Source: Streptomyces sp. NBC_00287
Lineage (GTDB): Bacteria; Actinomycetota; Actinomycetes; Streptomycetales; Streptomycetaceae
Length of the DNA stretch: 64,000 nt
Direction: 5' to 3'
Assembly (NCBI RefSeq): GCF_036173105.1
Contig: NZ_CP108053.1
Location: 8,990,001 to 9,054,000, forward strand
The notes under the pieces are model-generated. The model did no database searches. It worked only from the letters and a program-made list of their open reading frames with translations, and was not told where the DNA came from. The first letter of the stretch is position 1. Every line of letters starts with the position of its first letter. Shown here piece after piece: positions 1 through 9,500 of the stretch. The translations under genes were made by a program, and so were the position numbers.

Positions 1-1081
1 GCAGCGGCTCCGGCGACAGCAGCGCCCCGCGCAGGTGGTCCTCGCAGGCGGGCTGGTTCAGCCACGGCACGGCGTCCAACAGCTGCCGGCCGAGCAACTG
101 CGGGCGGGGCCGCTCCAGCAGCTCTGCGGCGCGCGGATTGGCGTAGACGACCGTCCCGAGCCGGTCCAGCGCGAACACGCCCTCCGGCAGCAGATCGGCC
201 GCCGCATCGGCCGTGGCGCCGGGTCCGGGATCGAGGACGACGCCATGGACGGCCCGCACACCGGGGGCGTCCTTCGGTTCGTCGTACGACCCCCAGAGCT
301 CGACGAGCCGCAGCGCCCCGTCCGCGTCGCGCAGGTACAGCGGCAGCGGCGGGGGCCTGCCTGCGGCCGTGTCCCGCAGGGCCGCCAGCAGCGGCTGCGC
401 GTCATCGGGGGCCACGGCCTCGGCGAAGGCCTGCCCGCTCCCCACGCACGCCTCGGCGGCCGGCCCCAGCACCCCGCGCAGCCGTTCGTCCAGGGTCACG
501 GCGCCCGCGACGGGATCCCAGGCGAAGGTTCCGGCCCGTCCGGAGGCGTGCAGGGCGGGCGGCCGAACGCACAGGGGCTCACCGTCCCACCAGAGCGCGC
601 TGTCCTCCTCCCTCCGCAGCTGCCGGGCCAGCTCCTCGGCGAGCTGCGCCAGCCGCTCCCGCTCGGGCAGCAGCTCGGTGGCGTCCGCCGCGGAAGGGCG
701 CAGCACGGTCAGCACGCCGTAGGCCGTCGAGTCGGCCGCGACCGGCTCGTACAACGAGCCGAACTGGAACGGCAGACTGGCCGCGAACTGGGGGTAGCGG
801 CGCATCGTCTCGGTCGCGTTGGCCAGGACCACCTCGACGCCCAGCCGGTGCGCGTCGGCGACCGGGAACGGGGACTCCACGTGCAGCCGCCACCAGGGCT
901 CGAACAGGGGGCCCGGCAGCCCGACGAGCACCGACAGGCGCAGCAGTCCGGGCGTGCGGGAGCGCAGGTAGACCCCGGCCGCGTGACCATCGGCCGTCCT
1001 GATCGCCTCCAGTGAGGCGTCGATCAGCAACGCCGTCGGCCGTCCGGGCCTCCGCTGCGCGTCCTCGGCGCTCCTTGTCAT
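1..1081 (-). CDS. GAF/PAS sensor protein, C-terminus cut by the window edge
   Basis: An open frame runs from an ATG at 1081 down to base 2 with no stop, so about 360 N-terminal residues are visible and the rest lies outside. Residues 15-155 look like a GAF domain, with text such as SPFPVADAHRLG and YGVLTVLRPS. Two PAS-like segments follow: one with GTFAWDPVAGAVTLDERL, and one with GVFALDRLGTVVYANPRA, the typical PAS core ending in AN-RAAELL. In Streptomyces this layout usually precedes a SpoIIE/PP2C phosphatase or a histidine-kinase-like ATPase, but no such domain is visible here, so the output is inferred. A purine-rich stretch (GAGGTAGGGG) lies upstream of the ATG. Codon use is typical of the window. 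Confidence 0.75.
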   Translation of the reverse strand, partial: MTRSAEDAQRRPGRPTALLIDASLEAIRTADGHAAGVYLRSRTPGLLRLSVLVGLPGPLFEPWWRLHVESPFPVADAHRLGVEVVLANATETMRRYPQFAASLPFQFGSLYEPVAADSTAYGVLTVLRPSAADATELLPERERLAQLAEELARQLRREEDSALWWDGEPLCVRPPALHASGRAGTFAWDPVAGAVTLDERLRGVLGPAAEACVGSGQAFAEAVAPDDAQPLLAALRDTAAGRPPPLPLYLRDADGALRLVELWGSYDEPKDAPGVRAVHGVVLDPGPGATADAAADLLPEGVFALDRLGTVVYANPRAAELLERPRPQLLGRQLLDAVPWLNQPACEDHLRGALLSPEPL

Positions 1082-1172
1082 CGGCCCCTACCTCGTCCGT
1101 GCGCCGTCGCACGGGGCGACACAGCAAGAATGCGCCACGAAGCACGCCCACCGCACCCGGGCGGCACGAAGG

Positions 1173-2231
1173 CTAACGGGGAACCGCTTCGAGCACCTGG
1201 AAATGCGTGGGTGCGAGCGGGTCGCTCACGTGGAGCAGTTCCAGACCGGCGGAGGCCAGCAGGGCGGCGTACTCCGTCCGGGTGCGTTCCCGGCCGCCAA
1301 CCATGACCAGCATGTTCAGATCGCTCAGTACGGCGCTCAGTCGCGCCGCGGGCCCGTCCTCGTCCGGCAGGACCGGCTCGACCAGCAGCAGCCTGGCGTG
1401 CTCCGGCATGGCCTCGCGGCAGCGGCCGAGCAGGGTGCGGGCGCGGTCGTCGTCCCAGTCGTGGATCACGCTCTTGAGGACGTAGGCGTCGCCGCCGGAC
1501 GGTACGGCCGTGAAGAAGTCACCGGTGGCGATCGAGCAGCGGTCGGCGACACCGGCCGCGGCGAGCACGTCCGGGGCCTGCCGTACGCCGGTCGGGGTGT
1601 CGAAGAGGATGCCCCGGCTGTCGGGGCAGACGGTCAGCAGAGCGCCGAGCAGGGTGCCGTTGCCGCCTCCGACGTCCACGACGGTACGGAAGCCGGAGAA
1701 GTCGTACCCGGCGGCCACGGTCTCGGCCGCGCCCCGGGCCAGCTCCGCCATCCCCGAGTTGAACAGGGCGGACAGCTCGGGCCGGCCGCCGATGTACGCG
1801 AACGCCGGCATGCCGAAGGCCGATTCGAACGCCGGCTGTCCCGTCCGCACGCTGTGCAGCAGCTCCCCCCACGGCCGCCACACCAACGGGGAGGTGAACA
1901 GATCGGCGATCGCACGGGCCGGGACGTCCGCGTCGGAGCGCAGTACGGCGCCGAAGGAGGTGAGCGCGAACAGGTCGCCTCCTTCGGGCCGTTCGAGGAG
2001 CCCCAGGCTCTCCAGCGCCCGCAGCAGGCGGCGCAGCGCGTCTCGGTCCGTGCCGGTGGCCCGCGCCAACTCGGCGCAGTTCTTGGGGCCTTCGACCAGG
2101 GCATCGGCGAGGTTCAGGCGGGCGGCGACGCCGACGGTCTGGGAGGCCATGTGGCCCTGGACGAGCTGCAGGGCGTGGACCTGGTCCTCGACTCGGGCCT
2201 GCGGGGCGGCGGGTGTCTCCCTGTCGGTCAC
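1173..2231 (-). CDS. SAM-dependent O-methyltransferase (Methyltransf_2 type)
   Basis: This 352-residue protein has the two-part layout of class I-like plant/bacterial O-methyltransferases. An N-terminal dimerisation and winged-helix region (residues about 10-100) includes GLLERPEGGDLFALT. The Rossmann SAM-binding domain carries the glycine-rich motif VVDVGGGNGTLLGALL, then the later motif YVLKSVIHDWDDDRA, where the family has its catalytic His next to Asp (HDW). The GTG at 2231 is preferred because GGAAGGGA sits about 7 bases upstream; the frame is open another 18 codons but has no better site. It should methylate a hydroxyl group on a small, often aromatic or polyketide, substrate. The substrate cannot be read, and no biosynthetic gene cluster is adjacent. 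Confidence 0.88.
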   Translation of the reverse strand: MTDRETPAAPQARVEDQVHALQLVQGHMASQTVGVAARLNLADALVEGPKNCAELARATGTDRDALRRLLRALESLGLLERPEGGDLFALTSFGAVLRSDADVPARAIADLFTSPLVWRPWGELLHSVRTGQPAFESAFGMPAFAYIGGRPELSALFNSGMAELARGAAETVAAGYDFSGFRTVVDVGGGNGTLLGALLTVCPDSRGILFDTPTGVRQAPDVLAAAGVADRCSIATGDFFTAVPSGGDAYVLKSVIHDWDDDRARTLLGRCREAMPEHARLLLVEPVLPDEDGPAARLSAVLSDLNMLVMVGGRERTRTEYAALLASAGLELLHVSDPLAPTHFQVLEAVPR

Positions 2232-2509
2232 TGCTGTGCATCCCTTCCGGATCCAACCGCTGTCACCGGGGTACGGGGGCGGCACGGCTGAGGGCGTGGC
2301 TGTGCCCGACGACGATGACAGCGGCCGCTCGTGCGCGAGTGGAGGGGGCGCGTCCAGTCAGGATCCGGCCAACTGTCCACGATCGTTGACGCCTTGGTCC
2401 CGGGGTGCATCAGGGTGCCACTGGAGTGCGCCACTCCGCTCAGGGGCCCCCTGGTAGTCTCCCTGCGTACTTCAGTCAAGTGCACACTGCGACGGGGGAA
2501 TTGGGGGGA

Positions 2510-3193
2510 GTGGACGTCCTTTCACCGGTGTCCGGCGACGGACCTGGAGATCCAGGCCCGTGCTTCGACGTCCGTGAAGCGACCGCCCTGTGGTCGACGC
2601 GGCGCCGCGTCGTGCGCGCCGCGAAGAGACTGGGGCTGCGTCCGGACATCGGACTGCAGGCCGTGGTCGCCCGGGTCGCGGAGCTGCGGGGACAGCCGAT
2701 CGACATCGTCGCCGAACCCCTGCCCCATACGACGACCGGACTGTGCTGCTTCGGCGAACACCGCGACACCATCGTGATCAACGCCGCCGCCGAGCCCCTG
2801 CACCGCGTCCTGATCACCCTGCATGAACTCTGGCACCTGATCGAGGAGTTCGTCGGGCCGAGACGGTCGGTCCGCATCTGGCGCCGCTGCGTCCTCTCAC
2901 CCCTGGAGCGCTGCGGACTGCGCCGACCGCGCCCGCAACAGGCTGCCTTCGGCGACCACTCGGTGTTCGAGTTGGACAATCTGCCGGACGTCCTGAACGC
3001 CCTCTCGCCCGAGCTGGTACGGGCCGTGCTCGACGAGCGCCGGCAGGTGAAGATGCGCGGCCCGCACAACCACGGGCGCGACCCGGCCGAGGTGTTCGCC
3101 CGCCAGATGCTCCAGATGCTCGCCCTGGACGAGGACACCGACGGGACGGGGTCCATCACCTCGTCGTTCGCCCATCGCCGCACGGGTATCTGA
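2510..3193 (+). CDS. Putative HELWH zinc-metalloprotease-like protein (ImmA/IrrE-like, toxin-antitoxin style)
   Basis: This 227-residue protein carries the sequence LHELWHLIEEF near its middle, which fits a zincin HExxH motif (HELWH) followed by acidic residues. The family is often annotated in actinomycetes as a toxin-antitoxin or ImmA/IrrE-type component. The N-terminal part (VVRAAKRLGLRPDIGLQAVV) looks helical. The GTG at 2510 is chosen because purine-rich GGGGGAA and GGGGGGA lie just upstream; in-frame starts at 2405 and 2480 are alternatives with weaker sites. It stops 5 bases before a 7-TM gene, and an HTH regulator of the kind often found with this pair lies at 4938-5603. Proteolysis of a partner regulator is inferred from the family, not shown. 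Confidence 0.7.
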   Translation: MDVLSPVSGDGPGDPGPCFDVREATALWSTRRRVVRAAKRLGLRPDIGLQAVVARVAELRGQPIDIVAEPLPHTTTGLCCFGEHRDTIVINAAAEPLHRVLITLHELWHLIEEFVGPRRSVRIWRRCVLSPLERCGLRRPRPQQAAFGDHSVFELDNLPDVLNALSPELVRAVLDERRQVKMRGPHNHGRDPAEVFARQMLQMLALDEDTDGTGSITSSFAHRRTGI

Positions 3194-3198
3194 GGCCG

Positions 3199-4404
3199 AT
3201 GCTCGAAACCGTCCTCACCACCGTCAACTTGATGATCTTCACGGTGTGTCTCACCGTCGGTCTGGCCAAGACGGCCGCGGCCCGCAGCGACCGTGACACG
3301 ACCCTGCGCATCACCGCGTCCGTGCTGCTGTGCGCCGCGCTGGTGTATCTGCTGTCCGCACCCGCCGCCTACCGGATCGTCGGCTCCGCGGTCGACTCGC
3401 CCAGCCTGCCCTCCCTGCTGGTCAACATCGCCATCCTGGTGTGCGTCGGCCACGCCCACGCCCTCACCCTGCTCTGGCACCCGCGCAGCCGCACCCCGGA
3501 CGCGCTGCGCCGCTCGGTGCTGCTCTGGGCGCCGATGTACGCGGCGGCGATCATCGCCATGGCGGTCCTGTTCCGGGCCGCCGACCTCGCAGGACCCGCC
3601 CGCCCGCTGTCCTTCGCCACCTCCTACGCCCATGTACCCGCCGCCTGCGCCATGGAACTGGTGTATCTCGCGGCCCTGGTGGCGGGCATCCTGGCCACCG
3701 TCCGCCAGTGCCGAGGCCCCGACGGAGTCATCGCCCTGCCCGGCCGCCCGGACCTCGAAGGCAGCCTCCGCCTGTTCGCCCTCGCCGTCGCGCTGAACCT
3801 CGGCTACGTCGCCTGCACCGGCGCCGCCGTCCTCACCGCCTCCCGGGACAACCACACCTGGGACTTCCTCGCCGCCGTCGGCTCCACCGCCAGCAGCACC
3901 AGCGCCCTGGTCGCCAGCTACGGCCTGGCCAAACCGGCGCTCGCGGCGAGGGCGGCCGAACGCGCCGACCACGCCAGGTTGCTGACACTGTGGCGGACCG
4001 TCTCCCCCTGCTCCGGCCAGGCCCCCGGCTCCACCCCGGTGACCTGGTGGAACCGGTACGCCCTGGCGGACCTGCTGGCGGAGATCCTGGACGGCACCTA
4101 TGCCCTGCGGCCCTGGATGACGCCGGACGTCGCCGACACCGTAAAGGACCTGGCCGACGGGCAGCCCGACGTCGCGTACCTGGACGTGAAGTCGTTGCAG
4201 GACGCGGCCTTGATCCGGCACGCACGGCAACGCCGGGACAGAGCACTGCGGTTGGGCCTGCCCGTGCCGAACGAACCCGCCTGTCCCGCTGAGACGACCC
4301 CGCCCACGCTGGAACGGGCCCGCCAAGTCCGTATCGCCGCGCACCTGTTCCACCCACTGGTCGAGGAGGCACTCTCCCGCGTCCCGCAGGATCGCGCCTG
4401 CTGA
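3199..4404 (+). CDS. Seven-TM membrane protein (MAB_1171c-like family)
   Basis: This 401-residue protein has about seven hydrophobic helices in residues 5-250, for example LMIFTVCLTVGL, SVLLCAALVYLLS, LLVNIAILVCVGH, MYAAAIIAMAVLF and LVYLAALVAGILA. A soluble C-terminal region of about 150 residues follows, including WWNRYALADLLAEILDG. This layout matches the actinobacterial MAB_1171c-like putative transporter or sensor family, whose genes regularly sit directly downstream of a HExxH protein as here (5-base gap, so likely one transcript). No transport motif is visible and a transporter role is only a database habit. A membrane anchor or sensor for the upstream protease-like protein is equally possible. 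Confidence 0.75.
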   Translation: MLETVLTTVNLMIFTVCLTVGLAKTAAARSDRDTTLRITASVLLCAALVYLLSAPAAYRIVGSAVDSPSLPSLLVNIAILVCVGHAHALTLLWHPRSRTPDALRRSVLLWAPMYAAAIIAMAVLFRAADLAGPARPLSFATSYAHVPAACAMELVYLAALVAGILATVRQCRGPDGVIALPGRPDLEGSLRLFALAVALNLGYVACTGAAVLTASRDNHTWDFLAAVGSTASSTSALVASYGLAKPALAARAAERADHARLLTLWRTVSPCSGQAPGSTPVTWWNRYALADLLAEILDGTYALRPWMTPDVADTVKDLADGQPDVAYLDVKSLQDAALIRHARQRRDRALRLGLPVPNEPACPAETTPPTLERARQVRIAAHLFHPLVEEALSRVPQDRAC

Positions 4405-4571
4405 CTCACCCTCAACTCTTGGCTGTGCACCGGGGTTTGCGTTGCGTAATCCAGGGTCGTTCACAATGATTGACACTTTGGTCATGGTCCACGAGGATCG
4501 AATCCGACCGAAGATCGCCCCCCTGGCATCGGCCGTATCCGCAGGCCGGCTCGCCGCGGTGACGAAGGAGC

Positions 4572-4886
4572 ATGATGACCGTGCCGGCACGACGGGCCGC
4601 CTCCGATTCGGCCGGGGGCGAGTACACCGAAGAGGACGTGGCCGAGACCTGCGCCCACATCACCGAGCTGCTGAGCGAATACGCGAACCTGACGCGCCAG
4701 TACGCGCCCGACGGCCGGTGGGAGCCGTCAAGTCCCGACGGGGCGACCACCCGCACCGAGGCCGCCGAACTGCTCGCCACGATGTCCCGCCTGCTCGCCA
4801 GGACCCGCCACGACCTGCGCAAGGTCGATGCCCGGGCACGACAGCGTGCGCACGAACTGGAGCATGTTCCCCTGTGGGAGCAGTGA
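4572..4886 (+). CDS. Small hypothetical protein, helical
   Basis: This protein of about 104 residues is mostly predicted helix, with regularly spaced leucines and charged residues (HITELLSEYANLTRQY, ELLATMSRLLARTRHDL). I do not recognise the family. AAGGAG at 4565-4570 is a strong ribosome-binding site, but it is only one base from the ATG at 4572. The true start may be the ATG at 4575 or the GTG at 4581, which have better spacing. It lies between the 7-TM gene and the oppositely oriented HTH regulator and may belong to the same module as a short accessory protein; that is inference from position only. Confidence 0.6.
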   Translation: MMTVPARRAASDSAGGEYTEEDVAETCAHITELLSEYANLTRQYAPDGRWEPSSPDGATTRTEAAELLATMSRLLARTRHDLRKVDARARQRAHELEHVPLWEQ

Positions 4887-4937
4887 CCTCCGGGCTGCCC
4901 GGAGCGTCCTTCGCCTCTTGTGCCATGCGGACAGGTC

Positions 4938-5603
4938 CTACTGCTGCCGCCGCGCGGCGATGACGGCAGTGAGGATCTCGTCCATCGCGTCGGCGTCGCC
5001 GCTCAGGTCCTCGCCGCTGCGTGCGGCGATCTTCGTCAGGCCGTGCTCGTAGGCGTCGGCCACCGTCTTCAGGATGTGCAGATGCTTCACGATCGGGCGG
5101 AGCTGGGAGAGGAGGGCTTCGCTCTCGGTGTAGCAGCAGAAGCCCGGGAGCGCTCCGAAGAAACGTTCCATGCCGGCAACGCTCTCCGGGCTTGTCTGAC
5201 GCCCCTCGGTGAAGACGTAGTGCACGGTCTGCCGGCTGAGCCCCGCCCCACGGGCGATCTCCCCGTAGGTGTACGGCCGGGGAGTGCGGCCGCTGAGCCG
5301 ACGGGTCATGGGGCGCTTGAGCCGCGTGGCCCGCAGAAAAACGAGCCGGGCCAGATAACGCGCCTGCGCCGCCTCCTTGGAGTCACCGGTGTCCGGCTCG
5401 GCACCCGCGAACAGCTCGGCGATACGATCCGCCGCGATGCCCGTGTCATAGCTGAGCCTCTCGGGCGACAGCAGCCGCGCCAGGTGTTCCCGAGCCGCCG
5501 GCGGCAACGCCCGCTCCAGATCACGGAGTTCCGCCAGTAGTGCCGCCAGGGCGTCCTTCGCGGGGGAGGCGTTCTCGGCCGTCTCGTCGGCGGATGGGTT
5601 CAC
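4938..5603 (-). CDS. HTH (XRE-like) transcriptional regulator
   Basis: This 221-residue protein has a helix-turn-helix in its middle (YTYGEIARGAGLSRQTVHYV), which fits an XRE-type DNA-binding unit followed by a helical C-terminus with a dimer-like pattern (LLSQLRPIVKHLHILKTVA). The GTG at 5603 has GGAGAG 6 bases upstream. Regulators of this type commonly accompany the HELWH/7-TM pair found at 2510-4404, here in convergent orientation beyond a small gene. The likely role is repression of that module. Two adjacent cysteines (GFCCYTES) in the C-terminal half could serve redox or metal sensing, but that is speculative. Confidence 0.72.
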   Translation of the reverse strand: MNPSADETAENASPAKDALAALLAELRDLERALPPAAREHLARLLSPERLSYDTGIAADRIAELFAGAEPDTGDSKEAAQARYLARLVFLRATRLKRPMTRRLSGRTPRPYTYGEIARGAGLSRQTVHYVFTEGRQTSPESVAGMERFFGALPGFCCYTESEALLSQLRPIVKHLHILKTVADAYEHGLTKIAARSGEDLSGDADAMDEILTAVIAARRQQ

Positions 5604-5687
5604 CTGGGCTCTCCGTGGCTGGCCGGCGTGACATCGGGGCGCCTTGAGGCTACCCCGGCGGCTGCCCCGTGCAATGACGATGCGGTG

Positions 5688-6080
5688 CTACGACCAGAAT
5701 TCGTCATACGCCCGCCAGTCGACAGGCAGAACCCAGCCCTCGCTGATCCTTTCGTCCCTCATGTGGAAGACGATGGCGTAGTCGAGGTCGAGCTCCTTGC
5801 CTTCACGCGACGCCGTGGCATGGAGGAGGGCGACCGTGTGGGCATCGTTGGCGAGGACATCGTGCAGCTGCGTGCGGTAGGTGCCGCCCGTCAGCTGGAA
5901 CTCCCGGGTGATGTAGGCCAACGTGTCCTCGCGTCCCCGTTGGTCTCCGGACAGGAGGTTGCTGCCCCCGATGTGCCAGACCACGTCTGGGTGGAAGAGC
6001 TCCGCCAGCGCCTCCATGTCACCGGCTGAGAAGGCGGCAAGGAGACGGTGAAACACGGCGATGTGCGGATGCTCGGTCAT
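5688..6080 (-). CDS. SnoaL-like/NTF2-fold nuclear-transport-factor-type protein
   Basis: This 130-residue protein has the SnoaL/NTF2-like pattern: an N-terminal helix (VFHRLLAAFSAGDMEALAELFHPDVVWHIGG), then alternating strands ending in VFHMRDERISEGWVL. Members are small cone-shaped isomerases, hydrolases or ligand-binding proteins; no catalytic residue can be assigned. Its ATG at 6080 overlaps the TGA of the upstream monooxygenase-like gene (TGATG), so the two are probably translationally coupled. The pair may act on the same small molecule. Confidence 0.8.
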   Translation of the reverse strand: MTEHPHIAVFHRLLAAFSAGDMEALAELFHPDVVWHIGGSNLLSGDQRGREDTLAYITREFQLTGGTYRTQLHDVLANDAHTVALLHATASREGKELDLDYAIVFHMRDERISEGWVLPVDWRAYDEFWS

Positions 6081-6370
6081 CAGCGGCGGCCGCTCTCCCC
6101 GATGTCCACGTTCACCGCTTCGTAGATCTTCGGCTCGACCCTCGGCATACCGCCTGCTTCGAAGATCGTTGCCGCCTTCTCCATGAACGCCGCGAGAGCC
6201 TCCTTCGACTCCCAGACATCGACCACGAGCCAGCTGCCGTCCGCCGGGGCCCCCACGTGGGAGATGAAGCCCTCCGCCGGCCACCACGGGGCCGCGTGGA
6301 TATTCGCGTGATTGGCCTGGTACTGCTCCTTGGTGACACCCGGCAACTCGATGATGGCGATGATGGCCAC
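6080..6370 (-). CDS. Small alpha+beta-barrel monooxygenase-like protein
   Basis: This 96-residue protein starts AIIAIIELPGVTKEQYQ and continues GFISHVGAPADGSWLVVDVW with a helix ESKEALAAFMEKA. This is the ferredoxin-like dimeric alpha+beta barrel pattern of antibiotic-biosynthesis-monooxygenase/EthD-like proteins. No catalytic residue is obvious. The GTG at 6370 is chosen because GGGAG lies 7 bases upstream and the frame further upstream has arginine-rich, non-gene composition. It overlaps the downstream SnoaL-like gene by one base. Confidence 0.75.
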   Translation of the reverse strand: MAIIAIIELPGVTKEQYQANHANIHAAPWWPAEGFISHVGAPADGSWLVVDVWESKEALAAFMEKAATIFEAGGMPRVEPKIYEAVNVDIGESGRR

Positions 6371-6528
6371 GGTGCTGCTCCCGTGAGGTCGGGGGAGGGG
6401 GACACCTCCAGTCGAGCAGTCCGCACCACCCTCCGCACGACGGCGGGAGCCGACCGGGGTACTCGATGCGGGTGACCTTGTACGGCGGGGGGCCGTACAG
6501 GATGTACGTAAGGTCGTCCTGGGCCGGG

Positions 6529-9500
6529 TCAACCTCGTTCGGTACGGATGGGGCGGACGTTCCTTGCCTGCGGTCCCCTTTCGCTTTGGACGACGCGGAA
6601 TCGGACCCGTTGTCCTTCGTCGAGTGAGCGGAAGCCCTCTAGGTCGATCGCGCTGTGGTGGACGAAGACGTCCCGGCCGTTGTCCAGGGTGATGAAGCCG
6701 TATCCCTTCGCTGTGTTGAACCACTTCACCGTGCCTTCCTGCTGGTAGGCCGGATTTCGGAGGACGAGCTCGGGGGAATCGGGGTCGTAGTGGTTGAAGA
6801 GCGAGACGTTACCCGTGTCCCTGCGACGGCGGATCCTGCCGGCGATGTCGGCCAGGCTCAGGAACTCCGGGCCGCCCGGGAGACCCGAGATAAGCACCGA
6901 AACGAGTTCCTTCGTGAAGGCGTGGGGAGCCTTTCCCGCCTGCCGTTGTGAGGTCAACAGCGTCCAGCTTCCCCGCGGTGTGATGCGCGGTGCGAAGAGC
7001 GACCAGATCCTGTCCATGTGTTCGGCGTCGGCGTCGAGGACAAGGACTTTGAACCGGGCCGGACTTTCGTCCAGCAGCGAACGAAGGTGCCGGATGGAGA
7101 GAGCGGACGTGAGCGGGCGGTCGCGACTGGTGTCGGAGAAGGTGAGGAAGGCGTCCTCGGCTGTCTCGATCAGGTGGCCCGCGTAATAGAGGAAGAGCGT
7201 GTGCTCGGCCTGCCCGGCCACGTCTGACAGTGCCCGGTCGAAGGTCTCGCGGAATGGGCGGTTCCATACGACCGAGACGTTACCGGCAGCGAAGATGCCG
7301 TCCTCTCGTCTGCGTCCCAACGCGTACGCCAGCTCGTGCGCCGCCTCGGCGGCACCGGGCAGCTCCGGGAACTCCTGGTAGCTGTCGACTCCGATGAGCA
7401 CGGCACGGGAGTGGGTGGGGTCGAGGAGGGCGGGGTTCGGTGACTGTGCAGGCACGGGCGTGGAGATCGGCGTGGGGGCTGTGATCCGCGTGGCGAGGAG
7501 CCGGTTGCTCTGCTCGGTGTATGCATTCACCACCCCGACCAAGGTCCCGTGCAGGTCGACAACGGCCGCACCGACTGTGGGCCATGGCGCGGAGACGGTG
7601 GGCTCGAGCACGTAGTGGTCGCTCGCGCCGGTCTGGACCCGGCAGCGGAGCAGCGCCAAGGTGGAATCACCGTCATTGTCGAGACCGACGACCATGACCC
7701 GTTCCCCGCGGGGTGGCACGGGGGCTTGCGCCAGAGGCGGCACCTTCGCCTGCCACTGGAACCCTGAGGGCGTCACAAGGGACAGATGGGCCTGGCCGTC
7801 CCGAGCGGCCGACGGGAATTGTCGCGCAAGCAGGGCGCTTTCCCTGTCCCAGAGGCGCAACTGCACACGCAGCTCCATGTCGGGCTGCTCCCGATGTGCG
7901 CGCAGGTACGGAACCTCCGGTATCACCACAACGCCTTGATCGGAAAGGAGGATTCCCGAACTCAGCACGTTCCTCCCGTTCCAGACCCGAACCAATCGTC
8001 GCGCGGCATCCTTGATCAGTTGTCCGATGACTGCCGAGGATTCTGCGGTGGCCTCCAGGAACGCGAAGTTGTTGTCGAGGTATCGGGCCACTTCGTCCAG
8101 CCCTCTGGCCCGTGCGGACTCGGCGAGAGCCGGCAGTGAATCCGGGTCGGCGTGACGGGCCAGTACCGACCAGAGGGCCTCGGGCGGGTCGATGCGCGGA
8201 GTCTGCTGTCGGTCAGCCCATTCCACGGACTCACGGATCAGATAGCTCTCGGGCCGGTCGGGCATCTGGATCATAATCGGCGGTGCCCCGGAAGCCGAGT
8301 CGCAGGCATAGGCCAAGGCGGCCGAAAGCCCGTCGTACGACTGGTCCCCATGGTTCTCGTCGTTGAGGTAGACGCCCGTGGCCTCTTCCAACAACTGTCG
8401 TGACAGCACAGGTCCATGCCCCAGACGCTGGATGTCCAGCGCCGCCCGGAGCAGGCTCTTGGCGAACGATGGCGCCTCGTGAAGGCGCCTCATCATGGCA
8501 TCGACCTCTGCGACCCCGGGAGAGAACGGCACGACATCGATGCGACCGAGCAGGAAGCGGAAGCTGTTTGCTTCCTCGGACTCCTCGGTCAGCAGTAAGG
8601 CCATGTCCGCGGGGGTGAGTTCGCCGACGACCACAACAGGTCCGTCCGCCGGTTCGGCGAGCCCACGGAGAAGGAGGGGATGGGTATCGGAAGCGAGTGC
8701 GAAGGGCAGGAATTCGCGCAGCACCACGACGGAACGAGGACGACGCAACTGGGCTGCCTCTCGGACCAGTTCGTCGGGATCCGTTGGCGACCAGACCGTC
8801 CAGTCGCCCGGCAACCCAGCAATCGCCCGCGTGATGGCCGTCGTCTTCCCGGTACCGGCTTCGCCCAACACCAGTACACATGCACTGCGCCCCTGCTGGG
8901 CCCGTGAGATCACTTCGCGTAGATGTTCATCCGCCTCGCCCTCCACATAGGCGGACATGGGCTCGTCTTCCGTGACGAGTTCCGCAATCCGCTGTGGCCC
9001 CGTTGCGACCCCCGTCCCAACCCGAGCCGCAAAGGGCGAAGCCTGCGCAGCGAGCCCCCGGCTGCCGTCCCCACCCCCCGCACTGCGCCCCGCAAGAAAG
9101 TCCCCGCCGCTACTGGCCCCCCGCTCGCTGACCCCTGCCCCCATCTCCCGCCGCACCACCTCCTGCACGGAAGTGATCGCGTCCCGCCGCTGCCCCCCGA
9201 GCAGTGCCTCCCGTACCCCGGGCCGGAAGTCGAACGGCACCCTGTCCGGGTCCGCCGCGCTCTCCCCCTCCCATGGCGTGAAGAGGCCGCCCAGCGCAAC
9301 CTCCGCCAGATGCCCGTGCTCCGACTCGGGAAGCATGATCTGGCGGACGAGGTTCATCACCGGCAGACTCAGCGGTACGGCGGACAGGTACCCGGCGAGC
9401 CGTTGGGCGACCGGCGACGCGCCCGCTCTGAACCGCCGTAGGATCTCGTCGACTTCGTCGGCCACCGGCTCCCGCGCAGCGACCGGCAGCACCTGCGCCG

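Noticed and set aside
2476-4590. 704-codon open frame on the minus strand
   Set aside because: It is antisense to the HELWH and 7-TM genes, has a low-complexity Gly/Arg/Gln composition, and no motif.
6371-6528. Possible coding fragment (TYILYGPPPYKVTRIEYPG) on the minus strand
   Set aside because: Short, with no start or conserved motif I recognise; it may be chance in GC-rich DNA.
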